Source: Sphingosinicella sp. CPCC 101087
GTDB lineage: Bacteria > Pseudomonadota > Alphaproteobacteria > Sphingomonadales > Sphingomonadaceae
Reading direction: 5' to 3'
NCBI RefSeq assembly: GCF_004151485.1
Contig: NZ_SBFF01000014.1
Coordinates: 107,996-171,995 of the forward strand
DNA length: 64,000 bases
In this document: positions 58,426 to 64,000 of the stretch, piece by piece
Position numbering within the stretch: the stretch's first letter is position 1
How the letters are laid out: every line of letters begins with the position of its first letter
Program-made: the position numbers and the translations under genes
Notes under the pieces: generated by a model
What the model saw: only the letters and a program-made list of their open reading frames with translations
What the model was told of the DNA's origin: nothing
The model's database searches: none

Positions 58426-59298
58426 ATGTTCATCATTCTTGGCGGTACGGGACATGTCGGATCGGCGGCGGCGAAAGCGCTCCTCGACCAGGGCGAGGCG
58501 GTCACGATCGTCACGAGAAACCCTTCGAAGGCCGAGCCAATGAGGGCTCGCGGCGCGGCCATAGCCGTTGCCGACGTGAGGGATGTGGAGGCCATGCGGC
58601 AAGTCTTCCGCCGCGGCAGGCGGCTGTTCATGCTCAATCCGCCTGCGGATCCCGCGACGGATACGGATGCCGTCGAGCGGGAGACGATCCGATGCCTCCT
58701 CCAGGCCCTCGACCAGTCCGGCCTGGAGAAAATTGTGGCCCAATCCACTTACGGCGCACGACCGGGCGAGCGTTGCGGCGATCTCACGACGCTGCACGAG
58801 CTGGAGGTGGGTCTGGGGAGGCAAGAGATACCGGTGAGCATCATCCGCGCTGCCTACTACATGAGCAACTGGGATGGTCTGTTCGACGTCGCCGTCGCCG
58901 ATGGCGTATTGCCGACCATGCTTCCGGAGGATCTCCGCATTCCGATGGTCGCACCCCAGGATATCGGGAAGTTCGCCGCGCGGCTTCTGGCGGAGCCGGC
59001 CGAGAGGACGGGCCTCCATCACGTCGAGGGACCGGAACGCTACACGCCTCGAGATGTCGCCATCGCTTTCGGCAAAACGCTCGGGAAGCCCGTACGCCCC
59101 GTGGCGATCCCACGGGATCAGTGGATCGAAACGTTTCGCGAGCTCGGCTTTTCGGAGCCCGCTGCCGCGTCCTACGCCCGCATGACGGTCGTAACGGTGG
59201 ATGAAGCTTATGAGCCGCCGGAGGCGCCCGTCCGCGGCGAAGTGACTCTGGAGCGCTATGTGGAGGCGCTATCCCGACGGCCGGCGCCAAGAATGTGA
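58426..59298 (+). CDS. NmrA-like NAD(P)-binding protein (atypical SDR)
   Basis: This 290-residue protein starts with the dinucleotide motif I-I-L-G-G-T-G-H-V-G-S-A (residues 3-14) and V-T-R-N-P-S-K, the NADP-binding pattern of the NmrA/QOR2-like group. The family includes redox sensors and quinone reductases. No catalytic Tyr-x-x-x-Lys is obvious. The ATG at 58426 follows GGGAGAA. The SnoaL-like gene follows after 59 bases. Confidence 0.85.
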   Translation: MFIILGGTGHVGSAAAKALLDQGEAVTIVTRNPSKAEPMRARGAAIAVADVRDVEAMRQVFRRGRRLFMLNPPADPATDTDAVERETIRCLLQALDQSGLEKIVAQSTYGARPGERCGDLTTLHELEVGLGRQEIPVSIIRAAYYMSNWDGLFDVAVADGVLPTMLPEDLRIPMVAPQDIGKFAARLLAEPAERTGLHHVEGPERYTPRDVAIAFGKTLGKPVRPVAIPRDQWIETFRELGFSEPAAASYARMTVVTVDEAYEPPEAPVRGEVTLERYVEALSRRPAPRM

Positions 59299-59357
59299 GC
59301 CATGCCCACGGCGGATGCACTCGCGTTCGCCAATCGTCTCTAGCGGAGTTTCTGCCC

Positions 59358-59783
59358 ATGACCGACTATGGCACCCCGTTCCGCTCTCTCATGCGCTTCT
59401 ATGAAGCGGAGGCCAAATATTCCGCCTCCGGAGCTCCACGGGACCGCGATCTCCTACTTTCCACCTTGCATCCGGAGATCGTCCTGCATCAGCCCGCGTC
59501 GCTCCCTTATGGCGGCGAATGGCGGGGCCGGGAGGGGTTCGGGCACTGGCTGGACTCGTTCACGCAAACCTGGACCAATATCGAACCCGTCGATCCGCTC
59601 TTCTACACCTGCAGCCCTGACGTCCTCGTCTCCACGGTGACGATGCGGGCGCGAGCGCGCTCGACCGGATTGAGGATCGAAATGCCGATGTGCCAGGTGA
59701 TCCGGTTCGCGGACGACCTTCCGATCGAATGGCGAAACTTTGCATGGGACACGGCTCTGATGCTGCAAGCGCTTCGACAATGA
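59358..59783 (+). CDS. SnoaL/NTF2-like small protein
   Basis: This 141-residue protein has the cone-like NTF2 pattern: an N-terminal helix with M-R-F-Y-E-A-E-A-K-Y, H-P-E-I-V-L-H-Q-P-A, then G-R-E-G-F-G-H-W-L-D and strands ending W-R-N-F-A-W-D. Relatives are isomerases, hydrolases or ligand binders. The function here is unknown. The start is the ATG at 59358 with GGAG ten bases before. Confidence 0.8.
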   Translation: MTDYGTPFRSLMRFYEAEAKYSASGAPRDRDLLLSTLHPEIVLHQPASLPYGGEWRGREGFGHWLDSFTQTWTNIEPVDPLFYTCSPDVLVSTVTMRARARSTGLRIEMPMCQVIRFADDLPIEWRNFAWDTALMLQALRQ

Positions 59784-59808
59784 GATCGAGGCTGGAGGAA
59801 GCGGTGAA

Positions 59809-60312
59809 ATGGGCGTGAGCGAAGCGGCAGGGACTGTGATTCGCAGTGCGGTGGAGGCCGATCTCGATGTCCTGGCCCATCTCTGGCTCGATGGATGGCA
59901 CGATGCGCACGCGGCCCTGCTGCCGGAGCTCAGGCGATGGCGAACGTTCGAGAGTTTTCGAGGGCGCCTGCGCCAGGCGCTGGCGGACGTGCGAGTCGCC
60001 GAACGGGACGGGACGGTGGCCGGGTTCACGTTGCTGAAGGGTGACGAGCTCGACCAGTTCTATGTCTCGGCTCCGGCTCGCGGCTCGGATGTGGCGCCGG
60101 CGCTTATGGCGGATGCTTTGGCGCGGCTCGGTGCCGCTGGCTTCGCGACGGCGTGGCTCGCCTGTGCGATCGGCAACGTGCGCGCCGCGCGCTTCTATGA
60201 AAAGGCTGGATGGCGATTTGCCGGCGTGATGACCAGCCGGCTGCCAACTCCGGAAGGGCCCTTCTCCCTGGAGGTCTGGCGGTACGAGATCGACCTCGAT
60301 CCGGCTCGGTAA
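59809..60312 (+). CDS. GNAT-family acetyltransferase
   Basis: This 167-residue protein has a GNAT fold: I-R-S-A-V-E-A-D-L-D-V-L at the start, V-A-G-F-T-L-L, the D-Q-F-Y-V-S strand, an acetyl-CoA loop region around A-R-G-S-D-V-A-P-A-L, and N-V-R-A-A-R-F-Y-E-K-A-G-W-R near residues 125-138. The substrate is unknown. GGAGGAAG precedes the ATG. Confidence 0.85.
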   Translation: MGVSEAAGTVIRSAVEADLDVLAHLWLDGWHDAHAALLPELRRWRTFESFRGRLRQALADVRVAERDGTVAGFTLLKGDELDQFYVSAPARGSDVAPALMADALARLGAAGFATAWLACAIGNVRAARFYEKAGWRFAGVMTSRLPTPEGPFSLEVWRYEIDLDPAR

Positions 60313-60364
60313 GCAAAGCGCAGCATTTCATCGCTCCCCGCCGCCCTGTCCCGGCTGGTCGGCC

Positions 60365-60862
60365 TCAGGTCGGGATGAGCCGGTTTGAAAAGTGAAGGGC
60401 GGAGAATGGGAAATCTTCCGTCCCCCAATGCCGGAGCGCGCGGAAGAGCTTCTCGTAATAGCCTCGCTGGTAGGCTGACGGAGTCACCCACCAGCTGACG
60501 TCGACGTCGCAAGCGAGCAGCTCGTCCGAAAGCGGCGTGCGTCGTCCAAGCGGGTAGAAGTAGCAGCAGCCGAGATATTCCTGCCCGCTGTGCACGGCAT
60601 AGCTGAACGAGTATCCGTCCCGGAACTCGCATTCGTGCCAGACGAGGTCGATGAAATTGCCGTCCTCGGTGACCGGCTCCGTCGGCCAGCCCCCGCCGCG
60701 AGTGCTCGAGATCAGGTCCAGGCTGGCGTTGATGCCGGCCACGTCCTCGCGCAGATGCTCTCGACTGAGGGCCGTCGCCACGATGTCGTCGAACATCAGC
60801 TTGTCAGGCGCGGCAAATCCTGCGGGCAACACGATGCGCTTGATGAGGTGCGAGTAGTCCAC
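60365..60862 (-). CDS. GNAT-like hypothetical protein
   Basis: This 165-residue protein starts at a GTG behind GGGAGGGA. The centre, Y-S-F-S-Y-A-V and Y-L-G-C-C-Y-F-Y-P, then D-V-D-V-S-W-W-V and L-F-R-A-L-R, resembles the strand-turn-helix of GNAT N-acetyltransferases, but no clear acetyl-CoA loop (R/Q-x-x-G-x-G/A) is seen. It may bind a ligand without catalysis. It is convergent with the GNAT gene at 59809. Confidence 0.65.
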   Translation of the reverse strand: MDYSHLIKRIVLPAGFAAPDKLMFDDIVATALSREHLREDVAGINASLDLISSTRGGGWPTEPVTEDGNFIDLVWHECEFRDGYSFSYAVHSGQEYLGCCYFYPLGRRTPLSDELLACDVDVSWWVTPSAYQRGYYEKLFRALRHWGTEDFPFSALHFSNRLIPT

Positions 60863-61041
60863 CGACGTCCCTCCCGTCCCGGCGCTTCGGGAAGCGCGCT
60901 ATTGAAGGGGCACGCTGAGTGCAAGCGGTCGATACGAAGCCTTTGCCGATGACGCTTCTGGGAAACGATGTCCGGTTCGGCGGATCGTCGTCAGAGCGCC
61001 GGGAGCCGGTCGAAAAAGGTTGCACCCGCTTTCCCATTTAT

Positions 61042-61053
61042 ATAAGTGCTTAT
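61042..61053. promoter_or_regulatory. Candidate MarR operator ATAAG-TG-CTTAT
   Basis: A 12-base A/T-rich inverted repeat (ATAAG/CTTAT, two-base spacer) ends two bases before the ATG of the MarR-like gene. MarR proteins bind such palindromes over their own promoters, so it may be an autoregulatory operator. Confidence 0.55.
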
Positions 61054-61055
61054 GC

Positions 61056-61511
61056 ATGATCGATTCTCCAGGCCTTGGCACACGTTTGAGGCACCTGATT
61101 CTCGAACTCGATGGCGCGGTCCAGGCCGCCTACGACAAGGCTGGCATGGAGTTCCGCCCTCGCTTCTACCCGGTCGTGAAGTTCCTCCAGGCGCGCGGTG
61201 CCGCTGGAATCGTCGAGCTGGCGCAAGCATGCGGCGTCAGCCAGCCCGGCATGACCCAGACGATCCAGGAGATGCGGCGGGCCGGCCTGCTGGTCTCGGC
61301 GACCTCCGAAGACAGGCGCAGCCGATTGATCGCGCTTTCCGACAAAGGTCGGTCGGTCGCTGCGGTGCTCGAACGGACATGGCAGGCCGTCGACCGCGCG
61401 GCCAGGGAGCTGGACGAAGAGCTCCCCAACAGCCTCTCCGGCACTGTCGACGCGGCGCTCGCAGCTCTGGCGGAGACCTCATTCGCTTCACGTATCGAAA
61501 GGCACTTATGA
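61056..61511 (+). CDS. MarR-family transcriptional regulator
   Basis: This 151-residue winged-helix protein has I-V-E-L-A-Q-A-C-G-V-S-Q-P-G-M-T-Q-T-I-Q-E-M (recognition helix) and D-R-R-S-R-L-I-A-L-S-D-K-G-R (wing), as in MarR/SlyA. N- and C-terminal helices form the dimer. The S41 peptidase gene overlaps its stop (ATGA), so the two are one operon and the peptidase is a likely target of its control. Confidence 0.88.
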   Translation: MIDSPGLGTRLRHLILELDGAVQAAYDKAGMEFRPRFYPVVKFLQARGAAGIVELAQACGVSQPGMTQTIQEMRRAGLLVSATSEDRRSRLIALSDKGRSVAAVLERTWQAVDRAARELDEELPNSLSGTVDAALAALAETSFASRIERHL

Positions 61512-62509
61512 TCCGCGTCCTCATATTCCTCCTCATGTTGGTCGGTCCGAGCATGGCCGGCGCGACGCCGCTCACGCCGCGTGATCAAGCGGCGATCCTG
61601 GGAGCCACGGCGGACCTGCTCCGGGATCGCTACGTCGACGCCGCGCTCGGCGCCCGCGTCGCTCGCCAGCTCCCGGGCCAGACCTCTCGCTGGGCGGACC
61701 TCACCGATCCTCGAGCCTTCGCATCAGCCGTCACGGAATGGCTGCGTCATGCCTCGGAAGATGGGCATCTCGCCCTCGCCTATAGCGAGCAGCCGATCCC
61801 GGAGGGCGACACCCAGGCCTTCACCGAAGCGGAGCTCGATCGGTTCTACGGCCCCAAGGTAAACCACGGTGTCGAGCGGATCGAGCGACTGGACGGGAAC
61901 GTCATGCTCCTGGACCTGCGTGTCTTTCCGCCGCCCTCCATGGCAGCCGACGTCATCGCCGCAGCCATGACGCTGGTAGCGCAGGGCGATGCACTCATCA
62001 TCGATCTTCGCAACAATAGCGGCGGAATGGAAACCGCCAATCTCATTACCGGCTACCTGCTCGACGAGCCGACCATGTCCTTGAGTGGGCGCTACGAGCG
62101 TCCCACCGACACGCTCACGGCGAACCTGTCTCCAGTGTGGGTCCCTGGACGCCGCTTCGGCGGAACCAAACCCCTCTACATCCTGATCTCGCAGCGCACC
62201 TTCTCCGCCGGCGAGGCGGTGGCCTATGACCTGCAGGCGTTGGGCCGGGCGGTCGTCGTGGGGGAGCAGAGCGGAGGCGGCGCCAATCCGTTCGAGTACC
62301 GCCGCGTGCATCCGCATTTCGCATTGAGCCTCCCCGAAAGCCGCTCGATCAATCCGATAACGGGCTCCAACTGGCAGGGGCGAGGCGTGACGCCTGACGT
62401 GCCGACCCCGGCCGGCGAAGCGCTCGACAAGGCCGTCGCCCTTGCCAAGGAAGCGATCGCGCAGGGACGAAGCGGGCAGCAAGCCCGCTCGTCCGGGACA
62501 GAGGGGTAG
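61508..62509 (+). CDS. S41-family secreted peptidase-like protein
   Basis: This 333-residue protein has a signal peptide (about 1-20). The S41 (C-terminal-processing/IRBP-like) domain has I-I-D-L-R-N-N-S-G-G, the catalytic-serine region Q-R-T-F-S-A-G-E-A-V-A-Y and V-V-V-G-E-Q-S-G-G-G-A-N. There is no PDZ domain, as in the retinol-binding-like subgroup. The substrate is unknown. It is coupled to the MarR-type regulator. Confidence 0.85.
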   Translation: MIRVLIFLLMLVGPSMAGATPLTPRDQAAILGATADLLRDRYVDAALGARVARQLPGQTSRWADLTDPRAFASAVTEWLRHASEDGHLALAYSEQPIPEGDTQAFTEAELDRFYGPKVNHGVERIERLDGNVMLLDLRVFPPPSMAADVIAAAMTLVAQGDALIIDLRNNSGGMETANLITGYLLDEPTMSLSGRYERPTDTLTANLSPVWVPGRRFGGTKPLYILISQRTFSAGEAVAYDLQALGRAVVVGEQSGGGANPFEYRRVHPHFALSLPESRSINPITGSNWQGRGVTPDVPTPAGEALDKAVALAKEAIAQGRSGQQARSSGTEG

Positions 62510-62628
62510 CCCGACCCGAGCGAGGCTTGAGGTGAAGGCCGTGGGAAGGCGGCATCGGGTCCGGGCTGATTGCCGTAAGGCCGGGCGAATGATAATCATC
62601 GGACCGCCGAGCCAATAGGAAAGTCCAT

Positions 62629-63717
62629 ATGGTCCGGGACGCGGTCACGCGGCGCCGTTTCCTCGAAGGGGCCGGCGCGACGGCGCTGGCCGCTGGCGCC
62701 GCCTTCCCGGCATGGGCGAGCGCGCCGCGCTCCATGCGCTATGTGGACAGCCTCTGCACCCTACCCGACGATCTTTCCGAACTGGGGCACGCACGCCTAT
62801 CGGCGATGATCTGCGACGTATCCAACGGCCAAGGTATCTATAATGGCGACGGTACCCCGGATTATTTCCGCACCTACGACGCCAATATCGACCGAACGGT
62901 CGCCCGGCTCACGGGCAGCGCGGAAGGCTTCGTCGCCCTGCGAGGTAGCGACGTGGGGGCTCGACCCGGCTGTGCCGTCTTCATGCAGTTCCAGACATGC
63001 GTTCCGATCGGCACGGACCTTTCGCGCCTCGCATATTTTCACGGGAAGGGACTGCGCGTCCTGCAGTTCACGCATAGCTCTGACGACCTGTTCGCCGGCA
63101 GCTGGCTGCAACGCGTACAGACCGGCCTGACCCCCCTGGGTATGGACGGGCTGGCCGAGATGAACCGGCTGCGGATCGTACCCGATGTCGCGCACGGATC
63201 AGTGCCGACCATGCTGGACGTCGCTAGGCGGAGCGCGACCCCGATCATCCTCTCGCATGGCGCGGCAAGGGCCATCGTCGACCATCCGCGCTGCGCCCCC
63301 GACGAAGTGATCCGCGCCCTTGCCGACACGGGCGGAACCATGGGGATATTCATGCTGAGCTTTTGGCTCACGCGCGACCCCGTTCCGACGATCGATCATC
63401 TTCTGGCGCAGATTCGCCATGTGGCGAAGGTCGGCGGAATCGACTCCGTCGGCATCGCCAACGATTTCTCCATCGCGGGAGCCAGCAATATCGGCGAGCT
63501 GCTGGAGGGCTACCAATCCTGGTGGACACGGATGCACGAAGCCGGGACTCCCGGGTTCCAAGTCCCACCCCGCCATGTCGTCATTCCCGAGCTCAACCGG
63601 ATCGACCGGATGGAACGCATCCATGCGGCACTGGAGAGTGACGGGTTCAGGCAAGAAGAAATCGATAAGATCATGGGACTCAACTGGACCCGCGTGCTGA
63701 CCGACGTGCTTGGGTGA
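62629..63717 (+). CDS. M19 membrane-dipeptidase-like protein with an incomplete metal site
   Basis: This 362-residue protein has a Tat-type signal (R-R-R-F-L-E-G-A-G-A-T-A-L-A-A-G). The C-terminal half of an M19 dipeptidase is clear: D-V-A-H-G-S, I-I-L-S-H-G-A-A-R and G-I-A-N-D-F. The usual first ligands are absent: D-G-H-N-D is replaced by V-D-S-L-C-T and the bridging Glu region reads F-M-Q-F-Q-T. A normal binuclear zinc site is therefore unlikely. It may be a binding protein or use a changed site. The ligand comparison is from memory of the family. Confidence 0.75.
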   Translation: MVRDAVTRRRFLEGAGATALAAGAAFPAWASAPRSMRYVDSLCTLPDDLSELGHARLSAMICDVSNGQGIYNGDGTPDYFRTYDANIDRTVARLTGSAEGFVALRGSDVGARPGCAVFMQFQTCVPIGTDLSRLAYFHGKGLRVLQFTHSSDDLFAGSWLQRVQTGLTPLGMDGLAEMNRLRIVPDVAHGSVPTMLDVARRSATPIILSHGAARAIVDHPRCAPDEVIRALADTGGTMGIFMLSFWLTRDPVPTIDHLLAQIRHVAKVGGIDSVGIANDFSIAGASNIGELLEGYQSWWTRMHEAGTPGFQVPPRHVVIPELNRIDRMERIHAALESDGFRQEEIDKIMGLNWTRVLTDVLG

Positions 63718-63784
63718 GCGGCTGGCAATCGAATGGGGCCTGCCAAAGCGAGGGAAGACCGGCTGGCGCGAGCCCAGACGACGA

Positions 63785-63811
63785 GCGCCGTCCCAGACTT
63801 CGGGACGGCGC
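63785..63811. terminator. Bidirectional terminator-like hairpin after the M19-like gene
   Basis: A perfect 10-base-pair stem (63785-63794 with 63802-63811) with a seven-base loop lies between the plus-strand dipeptidase and a minus-strand gene entering from the right. No T-run is present. Confidence 0.6.
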
Positions 63812-63923
63812 AGGGACGAATGGGGGCTAATCGCGCCGGACGCGCGCGCCTTGATCGTCCCGGTCAGCCCCAAGCCGTTCTCGCGTCGCGGAAGATGCTA
63901 AAGGGCCTTTCGGGGGAAGGGTT

Positions 63924-64000
63924 TCAGAACCTCATCCGGAAGCCGGCATTGGCGCGAAGGACGTTGCTGTCGCCGAAATTGGACAGAGCGGTGTCGGCCG
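63924..64000 (-). CDS. C-terminal end of an outer-membrane barrel protein, cut by the right edge
   Basis: Only 24 codons before the TGA are visible. They read F-G-D-S-N-V-L-R-A-N-A-G-F-R-M-R-F at the end, with a terminal Phe and alternating polar/hydrophobic residues. That is the signature of a last beta-strand recognised by the BAM complex, as in autotransporters or TonB receptors. The rest lies outside the window. Confidence 0.55.
   Translation of the reverse strand, partial: ADTALSNFGDSNVLRANAGFRMRF

Noticed and set aside
1..64000. Insertion sequences, CRISPR arrays, tRNA or rRNA genes
   Set aside because: No transposase, direct-repeat array or recognisable RNA gene was seen on reading the window.

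Overview
The window looks like a chromosomal segment of a high-GC alphaproteobacterium, most likely a sphingomonad (Sphingomonadales). The support is the gene content rather than any single marker: a small flagellin, an RcnB-type basic periplasmic protein, a FemAB-like protein of the XrtA/PEP-CTERM-associated kind, DUF885 and amidohydrolase exoproteins, and a TonB receptor. I see no rRNA, tRNA, CRISPR array, insertion sequence or phage genes.

Positions 1-11440 hold mixed housekeeping and envelope genes. A tightly overlapped minus-strand operon encodes an MliC-like protein, a short KdpD-like sensor, a KdpE-like regulator, a YozE-like protein and a gene running off the left edge. It is followed by a FemAB-like protein, a dienoyl-CoA isomerase, a WYL-like protein, an orphan [2Fe-2S] subunit, an RcnB protein with an arginine-rich repeat, a secreted amidohydrolase, a prolyl-4-hydroxylase-like dioxygenase and a DUF885 exopeptidase.

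Positions 11461-48439 are an almost complete flagellar island. On the minus strand lie flbD-like/fliEFGHIJKLMNOPQR-flhB, then a small unknown gene, fliD-fliS and a second sigma-54 activator. fliC is on the plus strand. Further right on the minus strand are slt-flhA-flhG-fliA, flgM-flgN, flgA and an unusual second MotA/MotB-like pair. On the plus strand follow flgBCDEFGHIJKL and motA-motB-diguanylate cyclase. Four near-perfect -24/-12 elements (TGGCA[CT]-N5-TTGC[AT]) precede flbD/fliE, slt/flhA, flgA and flgB. Four similar sigma-28 elements (TAA[ACG]-N14/15-GCCGTT) precede fliC, fliD, flgM and motA. The sequence therefore shows a two-step cascade: sigma-54 with FlbD/FleQ-type activators drives the basal body, export gate and fliA, and FliA, held by FlgM, drives filament, cap, stator and flgM. 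No chemotaxis genes, flhF or rpoN are in the window.

Positions 48466-56020 hold a zinc module (Zur-like repressor, MerC-like membrane protein and a divergent His-rich ZnuD-like TonB receptor around a palindrome), a methyltransferase, and a translationally coupled KaiC-like ATPase and hybrid histidine kinase. Positions 56021-64000 hold small stand-alone enzymes (YdeI, VOC, NmrA, SnoaL and GNAT types), a MarR-S41 peptidase pair behind a palindrome, a Tat-exported M19-like dipeptidase that appears to lack half its metal ligands, and the last codons of an outer-membrane barrel protein at the right edge.

The most interesting points are the sigma-54/sigma-28 promoter map, the degenerate second stator pair, the KaiC-kinase operon with changed phosphosite residues, and the short KdpDE system coupled to a lysozyme-inhibitor-like protein.
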